In this document: in pieces, positions 16,985-26,582 of the stretch | How the letters are laid out: every line of letters begins with the position of its first letter | Position numbering within the stretch: position 1 is the first letter of the stretch | Origin: Natronocella acetinitrilica | GTDB taxonomy: Bacteria > Pseudomonadota > Gammaproteobacteria > Nitrococcales > Aquisalimonadaceae | DNA: 64,000 nucleotides | Direction of reading: 5' to 3' | Assembly: GCF_024170285.1 (NCBI RefSeq) | Contig: NZ_JALJXV010000004.1 | Location: 62,001-126,000, forward strand | The notes under the pieces: model-generated | Told to the model about the DNA's origin: nothing | Databases searched by the model: none | Seen by the model: only the letters and a program-made list of their open reading frames with translations | Program-made: the position numbers and the translations under genes

Positions 16985-17827
16985 TCAGGAGGTATGCAGA
17001 TGCCGTCCTGGCCTAACCAGCCGCAGGCGATTGCGCGGCCGCGGGTTGTCGCCCAGAGGTAGTGGTAGCTGGGGGCGCTCGGATGGATTGTCGGGCTGCT
17101 TGCCGCTTTGCAGCGGCTGCAGGCTCACAGGATGACCATCGTGTTCCATTGTGGCGGGATAGGCCGTGGTTTGCGCATGCTCGGCCGCCACGGGCAGAAC
17201 CCGTGTCCGGGGTTTGTCGAGATCAAGTTGCAGGCGCTGCCCGCCATGACTGCCCCGCGCCTTGAGCACATGCAGCTGCGTGCCCTCCGCGCGCCCTTCA
17301 AGATGTAAACGGATGGCTGCCGGCGAGGCCTGTTCTGCAGCGGCCGCAGGCCGGAACAGGATGCCCCAGGTGGCACCGGCTTCCGCGGCGAGTTGCAGCC
17401 GCCGGATCTGCCGCTCCGCCAGATGCTGCGGCCAGACCAGCACAGCGGCGCAGGTGCCGGAACGCAGCGCCTGCTCTACAGCCCAGAGGGCATCATCACC
17501 CCGGCGCGGGTGCACCAGCAGCACGCGGGAGAGATCCATACCCTGGGCGGCCAGGGCCGGTGCATAGGGGATATGGGGTGGTGCGATCATGGCGATCCAG
17601 CGACCGGAGCGGCTGAGACGGGCCAGTGCCGGCATCAGCAATCGCAGCTCCCCCAGCCCCTTGTCGTCATGCAGGATTTCCGTCATGGCCTGATCCTGCC
17701 AGCCACCGCCTGGCAGCACTGCATCCAGCTCGGCGAAACCGCTGGGAATGCTGTGGGTCAGTGGCCTGGCATCGGCGCTACGCCAGATACCCGGTTGCTG
17801 GAGCAGTTCATGCAATGCATCGTTCAT
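16985..17827 (-). CDS. imuA: ImuA, RecA-like mutasome protein (translesion DNA synthesis)
   Basis: This 280-residue protein matches ImuA, a RecA/SulA-like protein that lacks a working P-loop. Recognisable segments are IPSGFAELDAVLPGGGW near residues 28-44 and AMTEILHDDKGLGELRLLMPAL. It binds ImuB and, in damaged cells, helps bring DnaE2 to the lesion. The start ATG at 17827 has AGAGG 8 nt upstream. It follows lexA by 95 bp on the same strand. I see no LexA box in that gap, so it is probably transcribed from the SOS-controlled lexA promoter, with a hairpin in between. Confidence 0.9.
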   Translation of the reverse strand: MNDALHELLQQPGIWRSADARPLTHSIPSGFAELDAVLPGGGWQDQAMTEILHDDKGLGELRLLMPALARLSRSGRWIAMIAPPHIPYAPALAAQGMDLSRVLLVHPRRGDDALWAVEQALRSGTCAAVLVWPQHLAERQIRRLQLAAEAGATWGILFRPAAAAEQASPAAIRLHLEGRAEGTQLHVLKARGSHGGQRLQLDLDKPRTRVLPVAAEHAQTTAYPATMEHDGHPVSLQPLQSGKQPDNPSERPQLPLPLGDNPRPRNRLRLVRPGRHLHTS

Positions 17828-17900
17828 GACGCGCCTCTTTATCGTGATCGCATGTCCGGCATCCGGCCGGGGAGCTGTGCGCCGTGTGTCGCAGCGTTGC

Positions 17901-17926
17901 CTAGGGATATATCAGTGTCTCCCTAG
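17901..17926 (-). terminator. Short inverted repeat at the lexA stop codon
   Basis: CTAGGGA (17901-17907) and TCCCTAG (17920-17926) form a 7-bp stem with a 12-nt loop that includes the lexA stop codon. No T tract follows on the minus strand. It may act as a weak attenuator between lexA and imuA. Confidence 0.35.
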
Positions 17927-18549
17927 AGCGGCATGCCGTTGCGAATCAGACCAACACCCAGCCCTTCGATAACCAGCGGCTCCTTCCGCAGATTGACTTC
18001 TATTGGTTGGAAATCGGGGTTCTCCGGCAGCAGCCAGATCGTATGGCCGTCCTTGCGGAACCGCTTGACGGTGACTTCGTCCTGCAGCCTGGCCACCACG
18101 ACTTGTCCGTTACGCGCTTCCCGGGTGCTATGGACGGCCAGCAGATCGCCATCCATGATGCCGGCGTCCTTCATGCTCATGCCCCGTACAGCAAGCAGGT
18201 AGTCCGCCCGGGGCGTGAACAAGGCCTCATCGACCCGGCATCGCCCCTGGATATGCTCTTCCGCGAGTACCGGGCTACCGGCTGCAACCTGACCGATAAT
18301 GGGTAGGCCGGTGTCTTCTTCGGGCAGGTCGTCATCCGGCTGTAGCAGACGGATGCCGCGGGATGACCCGGCCAGCAGTTCAATGGCGCCCTTGCGTTCC
18401 AGTGCGCGAAGATGGCTTTCCGCCGCATTGGGTGAACGGAAGCCCAGGCCGCGATTGATATCCGCGCGAGTAGGCGGGAAGCCATGATCAGTAATGAAAG
18501 CCCTGATGAACTGCAGGATTTCCAATTGTCTGGGGGTGATCTCGCGCAT
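17923..18549 (-). CDS. lexA: LexA repressor
   Basis: This 208-residue protein is the SOS master repressor. The winged helix N-terminus begins [14 protein letters not shown]. The self-cleavage site is Ala90-Gly91 (QVAAGSPV), and the catalytic Ser125 (GMSMKDAGI) and Lys162 (VTVKRF) are in place, so RecA-stimulated autocleavage should work. The start ATG has GGAGG 5 nt upstream. Two LexA boxes, one good and one degenerate, lie in its promoter, so it represses itself. It leads the lexA-imuA-imuB group. Confidence 0.97.
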   Translation of the reverse strand: MREITPRQLEILQFIRAFITDHGFPPTRADINRGLGFRSPNAAESHLRALERKGAIELLAGSSRGIRLLQPDDDLPEEDTGLPIIGQVAAGSPVLAEEHIQGRCRVDEALFTPRADYLLAVRGMSMKDAGIMDGDLLAVHSTREARNGQVVVARLQDEVTVKRFRKDGHTIWLLPENPDFQPIEVNLRKEPLVIEGLGVGLIRNGMPL

Positions 18550-18565
18550 GGTGCCTCCGGTTGTG

Positions 18566-18581
18566 CTGTATAGATTTACAG
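18566..18581 (-). promoter_or_regulatory. LexA box 1 of the lexA promoter
   Basis: CTGTATAGATTTACAG fits CTG-N10-CAG with an AT-rich centre and lies 17 bp upstream of the lexA ATG. It is the main autoregulatory operator. Confidence 0.88.
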
Positions 18582-18593
18582 CAGTTGAAAGTG

Positions 18594-18609
18594 GTGGTCA
18601 AGTATACAG
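18594..18609 (-). promoter_or_regulatory. Degenerate LexA box 2 of the lexA promoter
   Basis: GTGGTCAAGTATACAG keeps one perfect half (TATACAG) but has GTG in place of CTG in the other. It lies 12 bp from box 1. Tandem operators are common before lexA, so this may be a weak second site. Confidence 0.45.
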
Positions 18610-18726
18610 TTGTAAGGAATGGATGGGTGACTGACGGGAGTTGCCGGGGTGTGAACGAATAGGTTAGCGCGGGCCCCCGGCCTTGCGTACAATGCGCCCC
18701 TTCCCGGAGAGGAGGGTCTCCCAGGA

Positions 18727-20943
18727 ATGGTGAGTGTTACCGATGATCTGAGCGATCTGTTCGCTCGCGGCGAGGTCAGTCTTGACCTCTGGCTGGATAA
18801 TGTCGGCCTCTCCGCCAATGGTGAAGAGGGCAGGCTGCTCGCCTCGACGTGGCAAGTGGTTCAGTCAGCCTGTGGCACCGCGTGCCGGCCCTCCGGCGAG
18901 AGCTATTTCGAGCATGCCCTGTCCGTGGCCACCATCCTGGCCGGCCTCAAGCTCGACGCGCATACCATTGCCGCGGGTATGCTGCATGATCTGCCCGAGT
19001 TGGCCGGTGATCACTGGCTGGCCATTCGCACCGAGTGTGATCCTGATGCCGTGGCCCTGGTCGAGGGTGTCGAGCGGATGGATGTTGTCCGCGAGCTGCG
19101 TGGTCAGGTAGAGGCGTCCCAGGACGAGGGCACCCGCACCGAAGCACTGCGCAAGATGCTGCTTGCCATGGCGGAGGACATCCGCGTGGTGTTCATCAAG
19201 CTTGCCGAGCGCCTGCACGACCTGCGCACCCTGCGTAATCGTCCTGAATCCGTGCAGTACGAAATCGCCCGTGAGACCAGCGATATCTACGCACCGCTGG
19301 CCAACCGTCTGGGGATCTGGCAGGTCAAGTGGGAAATGGAGGATCTCTGCTTCCGTTACCTGGAGCCGGTGACCTACAAGCGTGTTGCCAAACTGCTGCG
19401 TGAGAAGCGGCAGGACCGGGAGCGTTACATCCGCCAGGTCATCGATGACCTGGACAAGGCCTTGACCACTGCCGGCATCGAGGCGGATGTGGGGGGCAGA
19501 CCCAAGCACATCTTCAGCATCTGGAAAAAAATGCAGCGCAAGGGGCTCGATTTCCACGAGCTCTTCGACATACGTGCGGTACGGGTGCTGGTGCACGACG
19601 TGGCCGCCTGTTATGCCACCCTGGGTGTGGTGCACAGCCTCTGGAAACACGTGCCCAGGGAGTTCGACGACTACATCGCCACGCCCAAGGAAAACAATTA
19701 CCAGTCCTTGCATACCGCCGTTATCGGCCCCGAGGGCAAGACGCTGGAAGTGCAGATCCGCACCCACGAGATGCACGAGCAGGCCGAGCTTGGGGTGGCC
19801 GCGCACTGGCGCTACAAGGAAGGCCGCCCCGGCGGCAGTGACGAGCGTTTCGAGCAACGCATCGCCTGGCTGCGGCAATTGCTTGAATGGGGACGGGAGG
19901 AGAACGGCGCCGAGGACTTCATCGATCGCTTCAAGGCCGAAGTGTTCGAGGACCGGGTCTACGTCATCAGCCCCCGTGGTGACGTGATCGACCTGCCGCG
20001 GGGGGCCACGCCCCTGGATTTCGCCTATCACATCCACAGCGATATCGGTCATCGCTGTCGTGGCGGCAAGATCAACGGTCGCATCGTGCCCCTGAACTAC
20101 GAACTTCGGAACGGCGATCAGGTGGAAATACTGACGTCCAAATCCGGTGCGCCGAGCCGCGACTGGCTCAACCCCGCGCGCGGGTATTTGCGGACATCCC
20201 GTGCCCGGGGGCGGGTGCGCAGCTGGTTCAAACAGCTGGATTTCGACAAGAACGTCACCGCTGGCAGGCAGGAGCTCGAACGGGAGTTGCACCGGCTCGG
20301 CCTGCAGGACGTCAACCTGGAGAAGCTGGCGCAAAAGACGCGCTTCCCCAAGGTGGACGACTTCCTCGCCGCCATCGGTCGCGGGGATGTGACCGCGGGC
20401 CAGGTGGCCGGGCTGCTGGGAGAGCACGTGCTGCCCAAGCGCACCGAGCCTGCGCTGGTGCCCCGGGAGTCCAGTCTCGAAGGCGGCGGTGGCGACGATG
20501 TCAGCATCTACGGTGTAGGCAATCTGCTCACCCGCATGGCCGGCTGCTGCAAGCCCGCGCCGGGTGATGCCATCATCGGTTTCATTACCCGCGGCCAGGG
20601 CGTGACCATTCATCGTCGTGATTGTCCGACCATCCGCGAATTGATGGAAATCGAAAGCGAACGCCTCATAGAGGTAAGCTGGCGTGGCCGGGCGGAGCAG
20701 AAATATCCGGTGGATATCCAGATCGACGCCTACGATCGCCAGGGCCTGTTACGCGATATCACTGCCATACTCACCAATGAAAAGATCAACGTTCTCGGGG
20801 TGAATACTTCCACCGGGCGTGATGATCACCGGGCCCGCATGACGTTGACCGTGGAAATCGGCGATGTCACGCAGATGAGTCGCCTGATGGATCGCATCGC
20901 TGGCTTGCGCAATGTGGTGGATGTCTGTCGCCGCCGTCCCTGA
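18727..20943 (+). CDS. relA: RelA, (p)ppGpp synthetase
   Basis: This 738-residue ribosome-associated enzyme makes (p)ppGpp from ATP and GDP/GTP on amino-acid starvation. Domains in order are HD-like (about 45-150), synthetase (about 235-345 with GRPKHIFSIWKKM, NNYQSLHT and LEVQIRT), TGS (about 400-465), helical/zinc-finger with GCCKPAPGD and RRDCP, and a C-terminal ACT domain. The hydrolase site is only partly kept: the HD motif is HDLPELA instead of HDxxEDT and the later KLADR is KLAER, so hydrolysis is probably lost, as in RelA rather than SpoT/Rel. The ATG at 18727 is followed at once by a GTG that could also serve as the start. Confidence 0.95.
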   Translation: MVSVTDDLSDLFARGEVSLDLWLDNVGLSANGEEGRLLASTWQVVQSACGTACRPSGESYFEHALSVATILAGLKLDAHTIAAGMLHDLPELAGDHWLAIRTECDPDAVALVEGVERMDVVRELRGQVEASQDEGTRTEALRKMLLAMAEDIRVVFIKLAERLHDLRTLRNRPESVQYEIARETSDIYAPLANRLGIWQVKWEMEDLCFRYLEPVTYKRVAKLLREKRQDRERYIRQVIDDLDKALTTAGIEADVGGRPKHIFSIWKKMQRKGLDFHELFDIRAVRVLVHDVAACYATLGVVHSLWKHVPREFDDYIATPKENNYQSLHTAVIGPEGKTLEVQIRTHEMHEQAELGVAAHWRYKEGRPGGSDERFEQRIAWLRQLLEWGREENGAEDFIDRFKAEVFEDRVYVISPRGDVIDLPRGATPLDFAYHIHSDIGHRCRGGKINGRIVPLNYELRNGDQVEILTSKSGAPSRDWLNPARGYLRTSRARGRVRSWFKQLDFDKNVTAGRQELERELHRLGLQDVNLEKLAQKTRFPKVDDFLAAIGRGDVTAGQVAGLLGEHVLPKRTEPALVPRESSLEGGGGDDVSIYGVGNLLTRMAGCCKPAPGDAIIGFITRGQGVTIHRRDCPTIRELMEIESERLIEVSWRGRAEQKYPVDIQIDAYDRQGLLRDITAILTNEKINVLGVNTSTGRDDHRARMTLTVEIGDVTQMSRLMDRIAGLRNVVDVCRRRP

Positions 20944-21010
20944 AAGGCGCTCTTGGCAAGTTGCCTCCCTATTGACTATAAGTCTCCTGTGGTCGGCCCG
21001 GGAGCGCCTG

Positions 21011-22048
21011 ATGACTGCCTTGGAGCATGATGTGTATAAACACCCTGCCATGGAGCAAGGCGAAGGGGGGCGTGGTAACGAGGTTCTGCAGCTGGCGAGA
21101 CGCATTGCCGAGCAGGCCCTTCGTCTGGATGAGCCTGCCTGGGATCGTCTCGTGCTGCGTGCGCTGATGGAACTCACCAGTGGCGTTGGTGCGCTCATGG
21201 TCTGGCACGGTGCCCGGCGTAGCGGTTATCCCCACGACGTCGTCTACCGTCTTGGCGATATTCCCCCTGACTATCAACCTGGCGAGTCACCACAGGTGGT
21301 AACGCTGGTCGAGCTTGATCCCGACCTGCAGATCGGCCCCGCGCTACTGCTGATTCCCCTGCACGCCGAGGAGCGCAGCCTGGGAGCCATCCACCTGATG
21401 CTGCCACATCGGCATCATGTCGATGTGCCGGAATCCGCACTTGCCATGCTGGGCGGGCTGATCGGTTACGCCCGCCTGCAGGTCACCCCAGCCGGTCTTT
21501 CCGGTGCGGGTCAGGTCCCTGATCCGGCGACCCTGCCTGCGTCCTTTACCGATCCGGTTACCGGGCTGTTCACCACCGGCCATTTTCATACCACACTGAC
21601 TGCGGAACTGGAGCGCGCGAGCCGCTACGGTGATTGCCTGAGCCTGTTGCTGATGCGTTTTCAGGACGATGTGGATGGTCTGGACAGCGCCGATCGCGAG
21701 CGCTTGCTCGCTACCTGGGGGATCATGCTGCCGGGGCTGCTGCGGCGCATGGACCACGCCTTTGCCCTGGAAGAGGACACCTTTGCCGTCATTCTGCCCC
21801 GCTGCCAGGAGCGGGGGCTGCGGTTGCGGGGTGAAGCCCTGCAACAGGCGTTCGAGCGGCTGGTCGGGCAGTGGGATGGTGCCGCCGAGTGCCGCCTGCG
21901 ATTGTGTCAGGGTGGCGCGGAATATCAGCGTGGCGAGCCCGCAGCGGCGTTGCTGGAGCAGGCTGTAATGAGCCTGGCGCATGTCTGCGAGACCGGCGGC
22001 TCGCGCCTGGTCATGCTGCGCCACCCGCTGCCAGAGGACGATTCCTGA
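21011..22048 (+). CDS. Degenerate GGDEF protein with GAF-like N-terminus and intact RxxD site
   Basis: This 345-residue soluble protein has a GAF-like region (about 25-155) and a GGDEF-like domain (about 178-335, opening FTDPVTGLFTTGHF). The signature is EEDTF (254-258), and the metal loop RFQDDVDGL is also altered, so it should not make c-di-GMP. RRMD (245-248) lies exactly five residues before the signature, as the inhibitory RxxD site does in real cyclases, so c-di-GMP binding is possible. The ATG at 21011 has GGGAG 7 nt upstream. It follows relA by 67 bp on the same strand. It resembles the GGDEF protein at 6964-8052 in layout though not closely in sequence. Confidence 0.75.
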   Translation: MTALEHDVYKHPAMEQGEGGRGNEVLQLARRIAEQALRLDEPAWDRLVLRALMELTSGVGALMVWHGARRSGYPHDVVYRLGDIPPDYQPGESPQVVTLVELDPDLQIGPALLLIPLHAEERSLGAIHLMLPHRHHVDVPESALAMLGGLIGYARLQVTPAGLSGAGQVPDPATLPASFTDPVTGLFTTGHFHTTLTAELERASRYGDCLSLLLMRFQDDVDGLDSADRERLLATWGIMLPGLLRRMDHAFALEEDTFAVILPRCQERGLRLRGEALQQAFERLVGQWDGAAECRLRLCQGGAEYQRGEPAAALLEQAVMSLAHVCETGGSRLVMLRHPLPEDDS

Positions 22049-22065
22049 ACCGGCCTCCCGTGTCG

Positions 22066-22095
22066 TGGACAGGTTTCCGGCCAATCAAGTAAACT
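22066..22095 (+). promoter_or_regulatory. Probable sigma-70 promoter of carAB-greA
   Basis: A -35 TGGACA (22066-22071), an 18-bp spacer and a -10 TAAACT (22090-22095) put the transcription start near 22102, about 77 nt before the carA start codon. A 9-bp direct repeat CAATCAAGT (22082-22090 and 22101-22109, 19-bp spacing) brackets the -10 and could be an operator. Confidence 0.5.
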
Positions 22096-22122
22096 ATCCG
22101 CAATCAAGTGAGATTTCAGTCG

Positions 22123-22154
22123 CGGGAGGGCATCGATCGAGCCCTCCCGTTTTT
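22123..22154 (+). terminator. Intrinsic terminator / attenuator in the carA leader
   Basis: CGGGAGGGC (22123-22131) and GCCCTCCCG (22141-22149) form a perfect 9-bp stem with a 9-nt loop followed by TTTTT (22150-22154). It lies downstream of the likely carA promoter and 25 bp before the start codon, so it can act as an attenuator. It could also end transcripts from the gene upstream. Confidence 0.75.
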
Positions 22155-22175
22155 GCGCGTGTCTGACGGGAGGGG
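22141..22175 (+). promoter_or_regulatory. Alternative hairpin that would sequester the carA ribosome site
   Basis: The right arm of the terminator (22141-22149) is also complementary to 22167-22175 around the carA ribosome site (ACGGGAGGG, nine consecutive matches from 22166). The terminator hairpin and this hairpin use the same segment and cannot coexist. Confidence 0.5.
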
Positions 22176-22178
22176 CTG

Positions 22179-23321
22179 TTGAACACACCGGCAATATTGG
22201 CGCTGGCCGACGGCAGCGTGTTTCGGGGCGAGGCCATCGGCGTTGAGGGAGCGGCTGTCGGCGAGGTTGTCTTCAACACCGCGATGACCGGCTATCAGGA
22301 GATCTGTACGGATCCTTCCTACAGTCGTCAGCTGGTCACGCTGACCTACCCCCACGTGGGCAACACGGGAACGACACCGCTGGATAACGAATCCGATGGT
22401 GCGCAGCTCGCCGGCCTCATCATTCGCGATCTGCCGCTGCGGGCAAGCAACTGGCGTAATACCCAGACCCTGGATGCCTGGTTGGCCGAGCAGGGTGTGG
22501 TCGCCATTGCCGGCATCGACACCCGCCGACTGACGCGCCTGCTGCGCGAGAAAGGTGCCCAGAGTGGTTGCATCATGGCCGGCACGGTGGATGAGGCCGC
22601 GGCCATTGAGCAGGCCCGTGGATTCCCCGGCCTCAAGGGCATGGATCTGGCGCAGCATGTCTCGACCCAGAAGCAGTACGACTGGCGCCGTGGCGGCTGG
22701 CAGCTGGATGACGGGCTGAGCGACGGCAGCGAGAAGGCGGATTCAGATCTGCCCTGGCACGTGGTCGCCTACGACTTCGGCATCAAGCAGAACATCCTGC
22801 GCATGCTGGTGGATCACGGCTGCCGGGTCACCGTGGTGCCGGCCCGCACACCGGCGCAGCAGGTGCTCGCCATGCAGCCGAGCGGTGTTTTCTTCTCCAA
22901 CGGCCCGGGTGATCCGGAGCCCTGCGATTACGCCATCAAGGCGATCGCCGAGATTGTCGATAGTGGGGTGCCGAGCTTCGGTATCTGTCTGGGGCATCAA
23001 CTCCTCGGGCTGGCCAGCGGCGCACGCACCATCAAGATGAAATTCGGCCATCACGGCGCCAACCACCCGGTGCTGGATGTGGAAACCGGCCGGGTGATGA
23101 TTTCCAGCCAGAATCATGGCTTCGCCGTTGACGAGCAGTCCTTGCCGTCGACACTGCGCACCACGCATCGCTCCCTGTTCGATGACAGCCTGCAGGGGAT
23201 TCATCGCACGGATCGGCCGGCCTTCGGCTTTCAGGGGCACCCGGAAGCCAGTCCCGGCCCCCACGATGTGCGCCCCCTGTTTGCCCACTTCGTCGAACTG
23301 ATGCGCGAACACCGCGCCTGA
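22179..23321 (+). CDS. carA: Carbamoyl-phosphate synthase small subunit (glutaminase)
   Basis: This 380-residue subunit hydrolyses glutamine and channels ammonia to CarB for carbamoyl phosphate, the shared precursor of arginine and pyrimidines. The class I amidotransferase domain carries the nucleophile Cys270 in [11 protein letters not shown] and the His-Glu pair in [11 protein letters not shown]. The N-terminal half has the usual [16 protein letters not shown] segment. Translation starts at a TTG (22179) with GGGAGGGG just upstream. carB follows 39 bp later. The leader contains two mutually exclusive hairpins. Confidence 0.97.
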   Translation: MNTPAILALADGSVFRGEAIGVEGAAVGEVVFNTAMTGYQEICTDPSYSRQLVTLTYPHVGNTGTTPLDNESDGAQLAGLIIRDLPLRASNWRNTQTLDAWLAEQGVVAIAGIDTRRLTRLLREKGAQSGCIMAGTVDEAAAIEQARGFPGLKGMDLAQHVSTQKQYDWRRGGWQLDDGLSDGSEKADSDLPWHVVAYDFGIKQNILRMLVDHGCRVTVVPARTPAQQVLAMQPSGVFFSNGPGDPEPCDYAIKAIAEIVDSGVPSFGICLGHQLLGLASGARTIKMKFGHHGANHPVLDVETGRVMISSQNHGFAVDEQSLPSTLRTTHRSLFDDSLQGIHRTDRPAFGFQGHPEASPGPHDVRPLFAHFVELMREHRA

Positions 23322-23360
23322 TCCGCAAGCCCGGAACGGTCGAGGAACAAGCGAGATACC

Positions 23361-26300
23361 ATGCCCAAGCGTGAAGACCTCAAAAGCATACTGATCATCG
23401 GTGCCGGCCCCATCATCATCGGCCAGGCCTGCGAGTTCGACTATTCCGGGGTGCAGGCCTGCAAGGCCCTGCGCGAGGAGGGGTACCGGGTCATCCTGGT
23501 GAATTCCAACCCCGCTACCATCATGACTGACCCGGAAACCGCGGATGCCATCTACATCGAGCCCATCACCTGGCAGGTGGTCGCCCGCATCATCGAGAAA
23601 GAGCGCCCGGACGCCGTGCTGCCCACCATGGGCGGGCAGACGGCGCTGAACTGCGCCCTGGATCTGGACCGCCACGGCGTCCTCGAGCGCTTCGGCGTGC
23701 AGATGATCGGCGCCTCGAAGGAGGCCATCGACAAGGCCGAGGACCGCGACCTGTTCCGTCAGGCCATGGCCAGGATCGGTCTGGAGACAGCCCACGCCGA
23801 GATTGCCCATTCCATGGAGCAGGCGCTGGACGTGCAGTCACGCATCGGTTTTCCCACCATCATTCGGCCGTCGTTCACGCTGGGTGGTTCCGGTGGTGGC
23901 ATTGCCTATAACCGCGATGAATTCGTCGAGATTTGCGAGCGCGGACTGGACCTTTCTCCGACCAACGAGCTGCTGATCGAGGAGTCGGTGCTGGGCTGGA
24001 AGGAATACGAGATGGAGGTTGTCCGCGACAAGGCGGATAACTGCATCATCATCTGCTCGATTGAGAACCTGGATCCGATGGGTGTGCACACCGGCGACTC
24101 CATCACCGTCGCGCCGGCCCAGACCCTGACCGACAAGGAATACCAGATCATGCGCAACGCCTCCCTGGCGGTGCTGCGTGAAATCGGTGTGGAGACCGGT
24201 GGCTCCAATGTGCAGTTCGCCATCAACCCCGAAGACGGCCGCATGGTGGTCATCGAGATGAATCCGCGGGTGTCGCGCTCCTCGGCGCTGGCCTCCAAGG
24301 CCACCGGCTTCCCCATTGCCAAGGTTGCCGCCAAGCTGGCCGTGGGCTACACGCTGGACGAGCTGCGCAACGAGATTACCGGGGGCGCGACGCCGGCGTC
24401 TTTCGAGCCCACCATCGACTACGTGGTCACCAAGATTCCACGCTTTACCTTCGAGAAGTTTCCCCGGGCCGAGGCGACGCTGACCACGCAGATGAAATCC
24501 GTGGGCGAGGCCATGGCCATCGGCCGAACCTTCCAGGAATCATTCCAGAAGGCCCTGCGCAGCATGGAAACCGGGCTGGAAGGCCTGGATCCGCGCTTTG
24601 ATCCCCAGGCCGAGGACGTTCAGAGCCAGCTCCGCGAGGCCCTGCTGCGGCCCCGCCCGGAGCGTATCCTTCACGTGGCGGATGCCTTCAGGGCCGGCTT
24701 GACCGCGGAACAGGTGTTCGAGCTGACCGCCATCGATCCGTGGTTTCTGACGCAGATCGAGGATCTGGTGCAATGGGAATCCCGCGTTCGGCAGATCGGC
24801 CTGCAGGGCATGGACACCCATACACTGTTCAGTCTCAAGCGGCGTGGATTCTCCGATGCGCGGTTGGCCCGACTCGTTGGTGCCACCGAGGCGCAGGTTC
24901 GTGGGCGTCGACACGAGCTCGGCGTGCGGCCCGTTTACAAGCGGGTGGATTCCTGTGCAGCCGAGTTTGCCGCCACCACGGCCTACATGTATTCCTGCTA
25001 CGACGAGGAGTGCGAGGCGGCACCGTCCGACCGGCGCAAGATCATGGTGCTGGGTGGCGGGCCGAACCGTATCGGCCAGGGTATCGAGTTCGACTACTGC
25101 TGCGTCCATGCCGCCTTCGCCATGCGTGACGACGGCTATGAGACCATCATGGTCAACTGCAACCCGGAAACCGTCTCCACCGATTACGACACGTCCGATC
25201 GCCTGTTCTTCGAGCCGCTGACGCTGGAAGACGTGCTGGAGATCATTCACACCGAGCAGCCCGAAGGCGTCATCGTACAGTACGGTGGACAGACGCCCCT
25301 CAAGCTGGCCCGGGATCTCGAGGCCGCCGGCGCACCCATTATCGGTACGACGCCGGATTCCATCGACCTGGCCGAGGACCGGGAGCGGTTTCAGCAGCTG
25401 ATACAACGGCTCGGCATCCAGCAGCCGCCCAACCGCCTTGCCCGGACCGCCCACGAGGCCTATCGCCTGGCGGCGGAAATCGGTTATCCGCTGGTGGTGC
25501 GGCCGTCCTACGTGCTCGGTGGCCGGGCCATGGAGATCGTCTACGGCGAAGACGAGCTCGAGCAATACATGAATGAGGCGGTGAAGGTCTCCCACAACAG
25601 CCCCGTTCTCCTCGATCGGTTTCTGGACGACGCCGTGGAGGTGGATATCGACGCCATCTGCGACGGCGAGCATGTGCTGATCGGCGGCATCATGGAGCAT
25701 ATCGAGCAGGCCGGCGTGCATTCCGGGGATTCCGCCTGCTCGCTACCCCCCTACAGCCTGTCGCCGGCCCTCCAGGATCGCATGCGCGAGCAGGTGCGCG
25801 AGTTGGCCCGGGCGCTGAATGTGGTCGGGCTGATGAACACGCAGTTCGCGATCAAGGGCGACGACATCTATATTCTGGAGGTCAACCCGCGAGCATCGCG
25901 CACCGTCCCCTTCGTCTCGAAGGCGGTGGGGATACAGCTTGCCAAGGTCGCGGCACGTTGCATGGTGGGCCAGAGCCTCGTGGAGCAGGGCGTTACCGAA
26001 GAGGTGATTCCCCGTTTCTATTCGGTGAAGGAAGCCGTGTTCCCCTTCATCAAGTTCCCGGGGGTCGACCCGATTCTCGGGCCGGAGATGAAATCCACCG
26101 GCGAGGTCATGGGCATCGGGCATGACTTTGGCGAGGCCTATGCCAAGTCCCAGCTGGCAGCCGGTGTTGATCTGCCGCGAACCGGCAAGGTTTTTGTCAG
26201 TGTGCGCGACGCCGACAAGGCGGGTGTGGTCGAGGTGGGCCGGGGTCTGATGGATGCCGGGTTTTCCCTGGTGGCGACCCGGGGTACCGCGGAAGTGCTG

Positions 26301-26582
26301 GCGGCAGCGGGAATCGACTGCGACACCATCAACAAGGTTCGTGAAGGGCGTCCGCACATTGTCGACGCCATCAAGAACGGTGAGATACAGCTCATCATCA
26401 ACACGACGGAAGGGCGCCAGGCCATTGCGGATTCCTACTCGATCCGCCGCGAGGCGCTCCACAACAAGGTGAGTTATACGACCACCATTGCTGGTGCGCG
26501 GGCCACGGTCATGGCACTGGCGCACCCGGATGCGACGGAAGTCAACCGTCTGCAGACATTGCACAAGGAGGCGACGGCATGA
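23361..26582 (+). CDS. carB: Carbamoyl-phosphate synthase large subunit
   Basis: This 1073-residue protein has the duplicated ATP-grasp layout: first carboxyphosphate half (about 1-400), oligomerisation domain, second carbamate half (about 555-935) and a C-terminal MGS-like allosteric domain that usually binds UMP/IMP and ornithine. The repeated ATP-grasp text [15 protein letters not shown] and [15 protein letters not shown] shows the internal duplication. It accepts ammonia from CarA. The start ATG at 23361 follows carA by 39 bp and the last codon overlaps greA (ATGA). Confidence 0.98.
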   Translation: MPKREDLKSILIIGAGPIIIGQACEFDYSGVQACKALREEGYRVILVNSNPATIMTDPETADAIYIEPITWQVVARIIEKERPDAVLPTMGGQTALNCALDLDRHGVLERFGVQMIGASKEAIDKAEDRDLFRQAMARIGLETAHAEIAHSMEQALDVQSRIGFPTIIRPSFTLGGSGGGIAYNRDEFVEICERGLDLSPTNELLIEESVLGWKEYEMEVVRDKADNCIIICSIENLDPMGVHTGDSITVAPAQTLTDKEYQIMRNASLAVLREIGVETGGSNVQFAINPEDGRMVVIEMNPRVSRSSALASKATGFPIAKVAAKLAVGYTLDELRNEITGGATPASFEPTIDYVVTKIPRFTFEKFPRAEATLTTQMKSVGEAMAIGRTFQESFQKALRSMETGLEGLDPRFDPQAEDVQSQLREALLRPRPERILHVADAFRAGLTAEQVFELTAIDPWFLTQIEDLVQWESRVRQIGLQGMDTHTLFSLKRRGFSDARLARLVGATEAQVRGRRHELGVRPVYKRVDSCAAEFAATTAYMYSCYDEECEAAPSDRRKIMVLGGGPNRIGQGIEFDYCCVHAAFAMRDDGYETIMVNCNPETVSTDYDTSDRLFFEPLTLEDVLEIIHTEQPEGVIVQYGGQTPLKLARDLEAAGAPIIGTTPDSIDLAEDRERFQQLIQRLGIQQPPNRLARTAHEAYRLAAEIGYPLVVRPSYVLGGRAMEIVYGEDELEQYMNEAVKVSHNSPVLLDRFLDDAVEVDIDAICDGEHVLIGGIMEHIEQAGVHSGDSACSLPPYSLSPALQDRMREQVRELARALNVVGLMNTQFAIKGDDIYILEVNPRASRTVPFVSKAVGIQLAKVAARCMVGQSLVEQGVTEEVIPRFYSVKEAVFPFIKFPGVDPILGPEMKSTGEVMGIGHDFGEAYAKSQLAAGVDLPRTGKVFVSVRDADKAGVVEVGRGLMDAGFSLVATRGTAEVLAAAGIDCDTINKVREGRPHIVDAIKNGEIQLIINTTEGRQAIADSYSIRREALHNKVSYTTTIAGARATVMALAHPDATEVNRLQTLHKEATA

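Noticed and set aside
17901-17926. Second copy of the MITE-like element near lexA
   Set aside because: It shares only CTAGGGA/TCCCTAG at the ends and is just 26 bp; no similarity to the inner inverted repeats.
20795-20825. MITE end-like string in relA (GTGAATACTTC)
   Set aside because: It is within conserved RelA coding sequence and has no partner repeat; chance match.
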